Positions 8,828-16,585 of a stretch of 64,000 nt of DNA are shown here, one piece after another. How positions within the stretch are numbered: position 1 is the first letter of the stretch; each line of letters opens with the position of its first letter. The stretch spans positions 84,992-148,991 of the forward strand of contig CAJTTD010000003.1 in assembly GCA_910579205.1 (NCBI GenBank), written 5' to 3'. The notes below the pieces were generated by a model, which was not told where the DNA came from, searched no databases, and was given only the letters and a program-made list of their open reading frames with translations. Source of the DNA: an uncultured Christensenella sp. GTDB lineage: Bacteria; Bacillota; Clostridia; Christensenellales; Pumilibacteraceae. The position numbers and the translations under genes were made by a program.

Positions 8828-9420
8828 TACATGACCTCTTTAACGCGCTGAACGAGCATCGCCTTTTCGTCGCCGCGCACTTTTTGCACCTGAGACATGA
8901 GCATTGTAGACTGCTTGCGGTTAAGCTCCACTCGGCGCTGAGAATTTTTCTTCATCATCTCGATGAAAAACTTATCGAGATAGTTTATCATGTAGCCGCC
9001 GAACGAAGGCTTCATCGTCTCGTTTTTGGAAACAAGTTTTAAAATGCCGTCCACTGCGTCCACCTTGTTGGCGACGAGCAGATTGATAGGCACGGAAAAC
9101 AGCTCGCCCTTGTCCGCCGTGGGAGAAAACTGAAACACAGCGCGCGATATTACGGGCTTATCCACTATGGTCTTGAGCGCCTTAGCCGAATTAGCCGACA
9201 TAAACATCGAAAACACGCGGTCTATGTAGAGCGCCGCCACCGCCGAGTTTTTGAGATCGCCGTCGTTGCGTATGAGCATGTACTCCCAAAGATCTTCGGC
9301 AAACGAATAATCGAGCTTTAAAAGCTGATTGAAATACTTGTCTACTACCGCTTGTTTAACGATATCCGAACCGAAAAATTCGCTTAATATCTCATAATGT
9401 TTTACTTGTTTTGCGTTCAT
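8827..9420 (-). CDS. Conserved-looking helical protein of unknown function, first gene of the metA-pyk operon
   Basis: I do not recognise this 197-residue protein. It has no signal peptide, no membrane segment and no Cys. It is rich in charged and aliphatic residues and probably all-alpha: an aromatic middle (DLWEYMLIRNDGDLK), a FGGYMINYLDKFFIEMMKK helix and a basic C-terminal part (SQRRVELNRKQ). AGAGGT lies just before ATG 9420. Its stop overlaps the metA start by one base (TAATG), so metA translation depends on it being read. Confidence 0.8.
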   Translation of the reverse strand: MNAKQVKHYEILSEFFGSDIVKQAVVDKYFNQLLKLDYSFAEDLWEYMLIRNDGDLKNSAVAALYIDRVFSMFMSANSAKALKTIVDKPVISRAVFQFSPTADKGELFSVPINLLVANKVDAVDGILKLVSKNETMKPSFGGYMINYLDKFFIEMMKKNSQRRVELNRKQSTMLMSQVQKVRGDEKAMLVQRVKEVM

Positions 9421-9510
9421 GTCTACCTCTCATGATATTATATGAAAATTATACAACATAAACCCGCCGAAAATCAAGTGTTTAGACAGTTTCATTGCAA
9501 ATTAAAAGAC

Positions 9511-9542
9511 AAAAGCCCTCGCACGGCATGCAAGAGCTTTTG
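9511..9542 (-). terminator. Terminator downstream of the second BspA-like gene
   Basis: On the minus strand AAAAGC...GCTTTT pair across a hairpin with two small bulges, followed by a T-rich stretch (TGTCTTTT). It lies between the lipoprotein stop at 9590 and the next gene at 9420. Confidence 0.65.
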
Positions 9543-9589
9543 ATACGCGTATTCCGTGCGCCGAGGATCGCGCGCGGGGTCGATCGATA

Positions 9590-11128
9590 TTATGCCAAAA
9601 TGTCTATACGTTTTCCTCTTACATACAATTCCGCGCCGTTAAAAATGGGCGATGAATATTCGTCATCCAACTCGAGCGACAAATACTGCGCCAAACTTCC
9701 GCCGTACTCGACGCGCTTCAATGCGCCGCAACCTTTAAACACGCCGCCGCGGAAAGATGTAACGTTATTACCGAACACAAAACGCTCGAGCGACGCGCAA
9801 TCCGCGAAAGTATTTTTTCCTATCACCGAAATATTGCCGCTTACCTCCGCGTCCGTAATGCCGCCGCAACCGACAAAAGCGCCGTCCGCTATGGGCAGAG
9901 AACCGACTATCTTTACCGAACGCACGGACGACGGCACGGAGCTTGCTCCGTCGCTGCCGAAAACATATCCGAAATGACGATCGGCTCCGTCGCCTTGTAC
10001 GGCGTAAGGCATTTCCACATGCTCCGCAGAAGTACAACCGGCAAAAGCGCCGTTGCCTATTTTGGATACGCTCGTCGGTATTACGATGTTTTTAAATGCT
10101 TCCGCGCAATTTTTAAACGCATTTCCTCCGATCGCGACGATCGCGGCTTCGAATTGCACCGAGCGCAGCGACGTACAGTCTTCAAACGCCGACACGCCTA
10201 TCTTGCCTATTGTCCCGCCTATCTTGACGTTTTTGATAGGAGCCGCGTAAAACGCATATTCCGGTATGTCGAACGAACCTTCTATAACAACATTTTCAAG
10301 CGACGACGGAATGATATCGGCGTTATCGGTATGATCGTCCGCGCCGAATATGTAACCGAAATGAGTATTTACGCGCCGCTCCTTTTCTACGCTTGTTCCG
10401 CCTCCATCGTTCGGCTCGGTATATTGCTCGATCTCGCCGACAGCATAAGGCATTGTTATGCTTTCTACTTTATCGCAACCCGAAAACGCGCCGCGACCTA
10501 TCTCTTTGACACTTTTGGGCAAAGCTATATCAACGAATGCGTCGGCGCAGTTTTCAAACGCGCCGTTGCCTATGCATTCCGTTTTGGACGTGATATCCAA
10601 ATACTTAAGACCGTTACAATCGGCAAAAGCGCGGTTGCCTATATATTTAACGGACGACGGAAGAACCGCCTGCTTTACGGTAGTGCAGCCTTCGAACGCA
10701 TTATTCGCTATTCCCACTACGTCGTAATACGCCGACGCTTCGCCCTTGTAGCTCTTTGGTATTTTTATGTAATTGGATATCTCCGCTTCACCTTTGGAAA
10801 CAAACCATGCGGTTATCTTATTCTCGTCTTTTTCATCGTATATTGGCAAAAATTCAAGCCCTTCCGTTTCGGGCGCATTGGGGTCGAGAGTATCGCATCT
10901 AACGCAAAAATTGTCCTCGTAATTGTGTCCGAGCGCGCTGCTGCCCGTTTCTTTGTATGTATATCCGCAACCTTCGTCGGCGCATGTATACACAGTATAG
11001 CCGACATCCGTACAAGTCGGATCGACGACCGTCTTTACAAAATTATGTCCCGTCTCCGCGCAGCCGCCGAGCGCAAAAGCCGCGCACATCAAGGTTGCCG
11101 CCGCCGCACATGTCAGTATTTTTTTCAT
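9590..11128 (-). CDS. BspA-like leucine-rich-repeat lipoprotein
   Basis: A 512-residue surface lipoprotein. The signal peptide ends in LGGC, placing the lipid anchor on Cys23. A short Cys region follows (PTCTDVGYTVYTC, then FCVRC), then from about residue 90 a long run of LRR_5 repeats with NAFEGC, AFADC, AFENC, AFSGC and AFAGC at repeat ends. Two long insertions interrupt the repeats near AVGEIEQYTEPNDGGG and AVQGDGADRHFGYVFG; both contain the phrase HFGY-(I/V)-FG. ATG 11128 has GGAGG upstream. It is the longer paralogue of the protein at 2132-3433. Confidence 0.9.
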   Translation of the reverse strand: MKKILTCAAAATLMCAAFALGGCAETGHNFVKTVVDPTCTDVGYTVYTCADEGCGYTYKETGSSALGHNYEDNFCVRCDTLDPNAPETEGLEFLPIYDEKDENKITAWFVSKGEAEISNYIKIPKSYKGEASAYYDVVGIANNAFEGCTTVKQAVLPSSVKYIGNRAFADCNGLKYLDITSKTECIGNGAFENCADAFVDIALPKSVKEIGRGAFSGCDKVESITMPYAVGEIEQYTEPNDGGGTSVEKERRVNTHFGYIFGADDHTDNADIIPSSLENVVIEGSFDIPEYAFYAAPIKNVKIGGTIGKIGVSAFEDCTSLRSVQFEAAIVAIGGNAFKNCAEAFKNIVIPTSVSKIGNGAFAGCTSAEHVEMPYAVQGDGADRHFGYVFGSDGASSVPSSVRSVKIVGSLPIADGAFVGCGGITDAEVSGNISVIGKNTFADCASLERFVFGNNVTSFRGGVFKGCGALKRVEYGGSLAQYLSLELDDEYSSPIFNGAELYVRGKRIDILA

Positions 11129-11165
11129 TGAAACCTCCGCAATCAACGTAATAGTGAGCAACCGC

Positions 11166-11792
11166 TCATGCCAATCTGTCTTGCTCTGCCTTTTTCAACC
11201 GTTCGTCTTTGCGCTCCATTCTGTACCGCACTATGACGGACGCCGCATGCACAACCGTCGCAAAAACCAGATACGCAAAAATCGCCCAAACCGATGCGCC
11301 CACTTCCAACACCCCGCCTCCTTCGTCAATGGCGATTATCCGACCGAGCACGATAAATGTCAAGGTCAAAAAAATCAAGTATATTATATAAAATCCCGAC
11401 GTAATATTGCCCGCAAAAGTCGCACCTACGGGGCTGTCGATGTCGCGCTTGCCGAATTTGCCGCCGCGTAGCGTAAACAGCGCAAACGCCGCATAAATCA
11501 ACCCCAAAGCAATCGCAACGTAATACGCTATGACCGCGTTGTGCACATGTTCGTCAAAGTTCAAAAGACCGCCGAGCGCCGAATAAAAGTTGCCCGCCGC
11601 ATGCTCTGGAATATACGAATTCACCGAATAAACGCGCGCTACAGGTAAAGCGAATATACCGAGCACCGCCGCCGCAAATACGACGAACAAAACGACGGGA
11701 ACGTACCTTAACGCGGCGTAGATCTTGTACCCGCGTTCACCCGCATCATCGACTTTGCGCTCAAAAACTTCGCCCGCATTGACTTCGTTCAT
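11166..11792 (-). CDS. Four-helix integral membrane protein of unknown function
   Basis: An unrecognised 208-residue protein with hydrophobic segments near residues 28-50, 87-107, 131-153 and 166-188 and hydrophilic ends; the C-terminus is strongly charged (YRMERKDERLKKAEQ). It stops 37 bp upstream of the lipoprotein gene at 9590-11128 and on the same strand, so the two may be co-transcribed. GGGGGC precedes ATG 11792. The promoter is a perfect consensus that contains an XRE-type operator in its spacer, so expression is almost certainly controlled by the divergent regulator. Confidence 0.82.
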   Translation of the reverse strand: MNEVNAGEVFERKVDDAGERGYKIYAALRYVPVVLFVVFAAAVLGIFALPVARVYSVNSYIPEHAAGNFYSALGGLLNFDEHVHNAVIAYYVAIALGLIYAAFALFTLRGGKFGKRDIDSPVGATFAGNITSGFYIIYLIFLTLTFIVLGRIIAIDEGGGVLEVGASVWAIFAYLVFATVVHAASVIVRYRMERKDERLKKAEQDRLA

Positions 11793-11824
11793 ATTGCCCC
11801 CACTGCTCCGTTTGATTTTAAATA

Positions 11825-11905
11825 TACGAGTGATTCTCGTAAATACTAAAACAATTATATACGAGATTTACTCGTATGTCAACAGTTTTACGAAAATTTC
11901 TCGTA
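11825..11905. promoter_or_regulatory. Three-site operator and divergent promoters of the XRE regulator and membrane protein
   Basis: Three copies of TACGAR-N5-CTCGTA lie at 11825-11841, 11860-11876 and 11889-11905; the first two are perfect palindromes. On the minus strand TTGACA (11877-11882) and TATAAT (11854-11859) are separated by exactly the middle operator, which forms the whole 17-bp spacer. On the plus strand the right operator overlaps TATAAT (11904-11909) of the regulator gene. The left operator falls in the 5' leader of the membrane protein mRNA. Repression of both promoters by the encoded XRE protein is inferred. Confidence 0.85.
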
Positions 11906-11915
11906 TAATTTTTTC

Positions 11916-12167
11916 ATGGGCAAACAAGCGCAAGATCGGATCGCGCCCGAAAGCAGCGGGCTGTCGGAAATATCCGCTCGCATAAGATATATAAGAGCGG
12001 AAAACGGTATGACTCAAGCGCAGTTCGGCAATATGCTGTCTGTTTCGCAAGACACCGTTTCGCTGTGGGAAAAAGGCAAAAGCATGCCAACCGTGGAATA
12101 CATCATAGCGATATGCAAGCTGTTTTCCGTTTCTGCGGACTATCTTTTGGGACTGTCCGATTATTAA
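11916..12167 (+). CDS. XRE-family transcriptional regulator
   Basis: An 83-residue Cro/CI-like DNA-binding protein. The helix-turn-helix occupies about residues 18-72 (MTQAQFGNMLSVSQDTVSLWEKGKSMPT), ending in the common SADYLLGL. There is no ligand domain. The -10 TATAAT ends 6 bp before ATG 11916, leaving no room for a Shine-Dalgarno, so the mRNA is predicted to be leaderless. Three palindromes between this gene and the divergent membrane protein gene are the likely autoregulatory operators. Confidence 0.92.
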   Translation: MGKQAQDRIAPESSGLSEISARIRYIRAENGMTQAQFGNMLSVSQDTVSLWEKGKSMPTVEYIIAICKLFSVSADYLLGLSDY

Positions 12168-12181
12168 TAACGAAGATACTG

Positions 12182-12218
12182 AAAACGCGCCGTTCTACAC
12201 GACGCGTTTTATTTTTTA
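12182..12218. terminator. Bidirectional terminator between XRE regulator and metal ATPase genes
   Basis: AAAACGCG (12182-12189) pairs with CGCGTTTT (12203-12210), followed by ATTTTTT; the A-run on the other side suits the converging ATPase transcript. Confidence 0.85.
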
Positions 12219-12229
12219 GTGAATCTTGT

Positions 12230-14182
12230 TTAAATCGTCTTGTCTACGGATGATACGTCGGTTTTATGCGCGGGCGTTTGTTTAATGCCGAGCGCGCGCA
12301 TGGCGTTGAGTATTGCGAGCACCGCAACTCCCACGTCCGCAAACACCGCGAGCCACATATTGGCGATGCCGAACGCGGCGAGAACAAGCACTATGGCTTT
12401 TACGGCGAGCGCGAACACTATATTCTGCTTGACTATCGCCACAGTCTTTTTTGCTATCTTGCGGGCGAAAACGATCTGCGACAGCCTGTCGTTCATAAGC
12501 ACGACATCCGCCGCCTCGATAGCCGCGTCGCTTCCGAGCGCGCCCATTGCTATGCCCACATCGGCACGCGACAGCACGGGCGCGTCGTTTATGCCGTCGC
12601 CCACAAACGCCACCGCGCCGCGGTTTTTTCCGCGCAATTTGCCGTTTCCGCCGCTCTGCCCGTCTATTATCTCCTCCGCCTTAGCTACTTTGCCGTCGGG
12701 CAAAAGTTCGGCGTGAAATTCGTCTATACCTACGCGCTCGGCAACAGATTGAGCTACCGCATGGTTGTCGCCCGTGAGCATGACCGTGCGAATGCCGTCG
12801 CGCTTCAAGTCGGCAAGCGCTTTTTGCGAATCGTCCTTTATTGAATCGGATATCGCCAGCGCGCCGATATACGCTCCGTTCTTTGCCACGTAAACCACGG
12901 TAGCGCACATGTCGTCTATTTCTTGTCTATCTATGCCGCGCTCTTCCATGAGCTTGGCATTTCCGCACAATATCTCGTCGCCGTTCAAAGTCGCGCATAT
13001 GCCCCGCCCCGCGAGTTCGGTCGCGTTTACTCCGCTCGGCGCAGTAATGCCGCGTTCCAAAGCCGCGCGCACGATCGATCTCGCAACGGGATGATTGGAC
13101 AAGCTCTCCGCAGCCGCGGCAGCGGTCAAAACGTCATCCTCGGTCGCGCCGCTCGCGTAAACTATATTCGCCACGTCGAATCTACCCTTGGTGATAGTTC
13201 CCGTTTTGTCGAATATCACCGTATCCGCTTTACTTAGCAGCTCCAAATAGTTGCCGCCCTTGACGAGGATACCGTTTTTGCCCGCGCAGCCTATGCCGCC
13301 GAAAAAGGACATCGGCACCGAGATAACGAGCGCGCACGGACATGACACGACCAAAAACGTGAGCGCACGCTTAACCCATTCCATCCACACCGAACCGACA
13401 TTGTAACCTATGAACAACGGCGGCAATACGGCGATCAGCAACGCCGCTATCACGACCGCGGGGGTATATACGGCGGCAAACCGCGTTATAAAGTTTTCCG
13501 ACTTCGCCTTTTTGGCAGATGCGTTTTCCACAAGATCGAGTATCTTTGCCGCAGTGCTGTCGGCATACGGTTTTACCGTGCGTATGCGCAATGCGCCCGA
13601 AACGCTTATCGCGCCCGAAAGCGCAGTATCGCCCGCCTTGACTTCCACGGGCACGCTTTCGCCCGTGAGCGCGGCGCAATCGAGATGCCCCGAGCCGTCC
13701 GTTATAACGCCGTCTATGGGCACTTTTTCTCCCGCTCGCACCACGACGACAGAACCCACTTCCACTTCCGACGGATCGACCGTAACTTCTCCGTTTTCGG
13801 TTTCGACGCATGCCGTCTGCGGACAGATGTCCATAAGCTCGGCTATAGACCGCCGCGATCTCCCGACGGCATAGCTTTGAAAAAGCTCGCCCACTTGATA
13901 GAACAGCATTACCGCCACGCCCTCGAGATACTCCCCGACCGCAAACGCGCCGACGGTAGCGACTATCATCAAAAAGTTTTCGTCGAATACTTTGCCGCGC
14001 GCGATGTTTTTAGCCGCGCGTATGAGCACGTCGCAGCCTATAACAAGATAGACCGCCGCAAAAACGATAGCCCACGCCCATTGCGGAGCTTTGCCGCCCA
14101 GCGTAATGTTGCATGCGACCGCCGCCGCGAATAACACAGCGGCAACGATTATCCTTATAAGACCTCGCTTTATTTTTGTCAT
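12230..14182 (-). CDS. Zn/Cd/Pb-exporting P1B-type ATPase without its own metal-binding domain
   Basis: ATP-driven efflux of divalent soft-metal ions across the membrane. The 650-residue protein has the membrane CPC motif (SCPCALVISVP), phosphorylation site DKTGTITKG, actuator loop TGESVP, hinge VGDGINDAP, and a final helix pair containing ADVGVAVLAILNAMRAL, whose Asp is characteristic of the ZntA/CadA subgroup. It begins directly with membrane helices: the usual N-terminal HMA domain is missing and encoded separately just upstream. GGGAG precedes ATG 14182. It is the last gene of a three-gene operon with an ArsR/SmtB regulator. Confidence 0.94.
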   Translation of the reverse strand: MTKIKRGLIRIIVAAVLFAAAVACNITLGGKAPQWAWAIVFAAVYLVIGCDVLIRAAKNIARGKVFDENFLMIVATVGAFAVGEYLEGVAVMLFYQVGELFQSYAVGRSRRSIAELMDICPQTACVETENGEVTVDPSEVEVGSVVVVRAGEKVPIDGVITDGSGHLDCAALTGESVPVEVKAGDTALSGAISVSGALRIRTVKPYADSTAAKILDLVENASAKKAKSENFITRFAAVYTPAVVIAALLIAVLPPLFIGYNVGSVWMEWVKRALTFLVVSCPCALVISVPMSFFGGIGCAGKNGILVKGGNYLELLSKADTVIFDKTGTITKGRFDVANIVYASGATEDDVLTAAAAAESLSNHPVARSIVRAALERGITAPSGVNATELAGRGICATLNGDEILCGNAKLMEERGIDRQEIDDMCATVVYVAKNGAYIGALAISDSIKDDSQKALADLKRDGIRTVMLTGDNHAVAQSVAERVGIDEFHAELLPDGKVAKAEEIIDGQSGGNGKLRGKNRGAVAFVGDGINDAPVLSRADVGIAMGALGSDAAIEAADVVLMNDRLSQIVFARKIAKKTVAIVKQNIVFALAVKAIVLVLAAFGIANMWLAVFADVGVAVLAILNAMRALGIKQTPAHKTDVSSVDKTI

Positions 14183-14211
14183 TATGCCAAATGCTCCCTA
14201 ACGGTAAGCTC

Positions 14212-14430
14212 TTACCTATCGACGGTGATGTCGGGATCGACCTTTTTGCAAGTCTTGTAAACGCACGCCATAACGTCGTCCGCACGATCGGGATCTACGT
14301 CCACAGTTATCTTTTGCGCAAAAAAGTTGACCGACGCGCTGCTGACGCCGTCGAGCTTGCCGAGCGCGCGCTCCACCTTGGCAGCGCAATTCGCGCAATC
14401 CAAATTATGTACCTTAAACGTCTTGACCAT
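14212..14430 (-). CDS. Free-standing heavy-metal-associated (HMA) domain protein
   Basis: A 72-residue ferredoxin-like metal-binding domain with the motif NLDCANCAAKVE; Cys residues 13 and 16 bind the metal. Asp before the first Cys matches the Zn/Cd/Pb rather than the copper group. It resembles the N-terminal domain of CadA/ZntA ATPases and is encoded 29 bp upstream of such an ATPase that lacks it, so it probably acts as a detached domain or chaperone for it. GGAGGT lies 11 nt before ATG 14430. Confidence 0.93.
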   Translation of the reverse strand: MVKTFKVHNLDCANCAAKVERALGKLDGVSSASVNFFAQKITVDVDPDRADDVMACVYKTCKKVDPDITVDR

Positions 14431-14446
14431 TACAGCCTACCTCCTA

Positions 14447-14818
14447 TCAAAGTTCTTTAATGTGTTCGAGCGCAGTGCTGTATATGCGCCCTATATGTCC
14501 GTCGTCGAGCGAATAGAATATCTCTTTGCCCGCGCGCCGCGTCTTGACCAGCTTGGACTGACGCAGTATGCGCAGCTGATGCGACACCGCAGACATGCTC
14601 GTGTTGATTATCTCCGCTATGCAGCACACCGACAGCTCGCGCTCGGACAGCGCAGCTATTATCTTAGTGCGCGTCGAATCGCCGAAAACCTTAAACAACT
14701 CGGCAATATCCACAAGCAGATCGTCGTCGGGCATAGCCGCTCTGACTTGCGCGACGATACCGCCGTGCATGTGTTCGCCCGCCGCTTCCTCTTTGTGTGA
14801 TCCGTCGTTTTCACTCAT
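14447..14818 (-). CDS. ArsR/SmtB-family metal-responsive repressor
   Basis: A 123-residue winged-helix repressor expected to release DNA on binding zinc, cadmium or lead. Recognition helix: TSMSAVSHQLRILRQ. The C-terminal helix keeps the SmtB/CzrA alpha-5 zinc ligands in order (Asp106, His108, His119, Glu122 in DDGHIGRIY and ALEHIKE). ELSVCC resembles the CadC/ArsR alpha-3 Cys region, and the N-terminus has His residues (GEHMHGG), so a second site is possible. Start ATG 14818 has GGAGG; the frame is open slightly further but only to a TTG. It heads the operon with the HMA protein and ATPase. Confidence 0.93.
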   Translation of the reverse strand: MSENDGSHKEEAAGEHMHGGIVAQVRAAMPDDDLLVDIAELFKVFGDSTRTKIIAALSERELSVCCIAEIINTSMSAVSHQLRILRQSKLVKTRRAGKEIFYSLDDGHIGRIYSTALEHIKEL

Positions 14819-14841
14819 GACTTCCTCCAAGCATTGTACAC

Positions 14842-14865
14842 TTGAACAATTATTCAACTGTTCAA
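14842..14865. promoter_or_regulatory. Probable ArsR/SmtB operator upstream of the metal-efflux operon
   Basis: TTGAACA (14842-14848) and TGTTCAA (14859-14865) form an inverted repeat with a 10-bp spacer, with a nested TTGAA/TTCAA pair. This type of AT-rich imperfect palindrome, about 25 bp before the start, is usual for this regulator family. Confidence 0.65.
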
Positions 14866-14933
14866 TCTCATTATATGCCTATCGCGCACGTTTGTCAAGC
14901 GATTTTTTAAAATTGCGCAAAAAAAAATTGCAA

Positions 14934-14955
14934 ACAAAAAAACGGGCTGCGCCCG
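14934..14955 (-). terminator. Terminator of the toxin/immunity-like pair
   Basis: On the minus strand CGGGC-GCA-GCCCG is followed by seven T. It lies about 185 bp past the stop at 15140. The 14956-15139 interval holds no gene I can support. Confidence 0.75.
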
Positions 14956-15139
14956 AATAACATATAAATATTAAAAAATCAAGGACTGATATAATTACGA
15001 TCTGTTGCTCGGCGTTCTTTAATTTGACCAAAACAAAAAACGAACATACACCGACCTTTTTGCATAAATCAAACGATCCCAAGACGCACGCTCGCCGCAT
15101 TTGCGTTTATAAACATCATCGTACCCGCCTAACTATTTT

Positions 15140-15637
15140 TTAATCTTCGGAAGGAAAGTCGTAATCGTGTTCGCCGCCGCAGTACATAAAGCATGGGTGA
15201 ACGACTTCGTCCCATATGTCTTTGAGCAGTCGCCCGTTTATGTTAGCCTTATCGCGAAATTCGTCTTCATCGGCATATTCATATATCATATCTTTATTAC
15301 AAAAAACTACAAAGTTCTTTTTGTAGTATACTTCGTACACTTTTCCGTCATGCCAAAACAGCATTTCCGAATAGAACTTTAAACCGTTTATAAAATCCTC
15401 AAATGTCGCTTTGAACTTTTTACCGGCTTTGTATTGCTCTCTCGCGCGCGATAGCGGCACAAGCATGGGATAGCTTATTCCTTGCTCTATATCCATATAT
15501 GCATTGTTTCGGCTTTGCTTCCACCCACAATGCGAACACTTGCCGCTGTTGCCGTAATCATCTACAAACGTAAGACCGCCGCACACTTCGCACGGCACTG
15601 CGATATTGTATTCGTGCGGATCGTACTCCTTTTCCAT
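15140..15637 (-). CDS. Cys-rich protein, probable immunity protein of a polymorphic-toxin-like pair
   Basis: A 165-residue protein starting MEKEYDPHEYN. Near residues 16-40 a zinc-ribbon-like pattern reads PCEVCGGLTFVDDYG then CSHCGWKQ, similar to the CPCC-type Cys-rich proteins often predicted to be immunity proteins. The rest is mixed alpha/beta and acidic at the end (GGEHDYDFPSED). The gene begins 1 bp after the stop of the toxin-like gene (TAACATG), the usual tight toxin-immunity order. Base composition is AT-richer than the flanks. The assignment rests on context and Cys pattern; no biochemical function is claimed. Confidence 0.6.
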   Translation of the reverse strand: MEKEYDPHEYNIAVPCEVCGGLTFVDDYGNSGKCSHCGWKQSRNNAYMDIEQGISYPMLVPLSRAREQYKAGKKFKATFEDFINGLKFYSEMLFWHDGKVYEVYYKKNFVVFCNKDMIYEYADEDEFRDKANINGRLLKDIWDEVVHPCFMYCGGEHDYDFPSED

Positions 15638-15638
15638 G

Positions 15639-15986
15639 TTACTGTTCACCCTCCCAATCGGAATTATAATATTCATCCGGGTCAATATCGTCTTTACTGC
15701 GATTTACTGCATATTCTTTATAACCATCCGACAAAACATTTTCACTTAATACTTTCCAAGTATGATCATGTGGGAATTTGTGGTTGCGGTGCGCATCTTG
15801 ATGGCGAAAATCTCTATTGCGGATCACTACGCCATTGGAATCGAACCATCTACTTTGTATTCTCACCCCATCACTCGAGTCATATAGATCCCATCTCGAA
15901 TTTGGTTTATCACATTGAGTTGGCAAATCCCCGCTTCGCCCATATACTTTTATCACTCCGCCGCTCGGTATTCCGCCCGCACCCAT
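15639..15986 (-). CDS. Small orphan toxin-domain-like protein
   Basis: A 115-residue protein with its own AGGAG site and ATG 15986, so it is complete and not the tail of a longer gene. The centre, RWFDSNGVVIRNRDF followed by HKFPHDHTW, resembles the His-rich C-terminal toxin domains found at the ends of large RHS/LXG-type polymorphic toxins (pattern: aromatic-Asp-x-x-Gly, Arg-Asp, then a His cluster). No secretion domain, signal peptide or delivery region is present. It is followed directly by a Cys-rich protein likely to be its immunity partner. A solitary toxin domain like this may be a displaced cassette. Confidence 0.6.
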   Translation of the reverse strand: MGAGGIPSGGVIKVYGRSGDLPTQCDKPNSRWDLYDSSDGVRIQSRWFDSNGVVIRNRDFRHQDAHRNHKFPHDHTWKVLSENVLSDGYKEYAVNRSKDDIDPDEYYNSDWEGEQ

Positions 15987-16020
15987 TATAACATTTCTCC
16001 TTTCGTTTTGTCAATATCAT

Positions 16021-16277
16021 TGATTTTTGAAGCTTACACTTTAAATAGAGACAACTGCGCGGCACTAATACATTAAAAATGATTATTTTTCCACGCTACT
16101 TGTTCTACGCATATACCACTGAGAATACCCGCGGAAATTACGGACGACCTTTGCGCTGTCGCGCAAGCGGTCAGCAAACTGCGCGGCAAAAATATTTTTC
16201 GCAAATCGATTTCACGATTCTATATCATGCTTATCATAATTTGCTGTTCCTTGCCGCGCTAATTATTTCATGCGTAT
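16021..16277. other. AT-rich intergenic region between toxin-like gene and tRNA-Arg
   Basis: No supportable gene. The stretch around 16112-16135 (TATACCACTGAGAATACC) is a diverged copy of 16275-16292 (TATACCACAGAAAATACC) beside the tRNA 3' end, which suggests a past duplication. Confidence 0.5.
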
Positions 16278-16320
16278 ACCACAGAAAATACCACGGCAAC
16301 GCCGTGGTATTTTCTGTGGT
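16278..16320. terminator. 20-bp perfect inverted repeat reaching into the 3' end of tRNA-Arg
   Basis: 16278-16297 and 16301-16320 are perfect complements with a 3-nt loop. The inner part (CCACGGC/GCCGTGG plus TATTTT) is a good terminator for the minus-strand tRNA. The outer part pairs the encoded ACCA end of the tRNA with downstream sequence. Confidence 0.75.
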
Positions 16321-16393
16321 GCACCCAAAGAGACTCGAACTCCCAACCTTCTGGTCCGTAGCCAGACGCTCTATCCAATTGCGCTATGAGTGC
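16317..16393 (-). tRNA. tRNA-Arg (anticodon ACG)
   Basis: A 77-nt cloverleaf on the minus strand. The acceptor stem GCACTCA pairs with TGGGTGC, CCA is encoded, the anticodon loop is CTACGGA (anticodon ACG, reading CGU/CGC/CGA after inosine formation), and the T-loop is GGTTCGAGTC-like (GAGTTCGAGTC). The toxin-like cassette lies on its 3' side. Confidence 0.95.
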
Positions 16394-16585
16394 ATAATGA
16401 TTATATTAACTTAATAGATGTAACGAAGAGACGCAAATTTTTCCGTCCGCGATCATTACGGAAAATATTATAACCCTTGTCCGCGCCTTTGTCAAGCGTT
16501 ACGCACGTTATTTTACAATTTAATCGCGCCGCATCAATAGCATTTGTTTACGCCGTCGATGCGTAACGCAAAACTCCGTAAATAT

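Noticed and set aside
14879..15100. Minus-strand frame of 73 codons after the immunity-like gene
   Set aside because: It overlaps the terminator, has no Shine-Dalgarno and a low-complexity hydrophobic translation.
16079..16414. Plus-strand frame of 111 codons across the tRNA region
   Set aside because: It runs antisense through tRNA-Arg and the terminator hairpin and has no ribosome-binding site.
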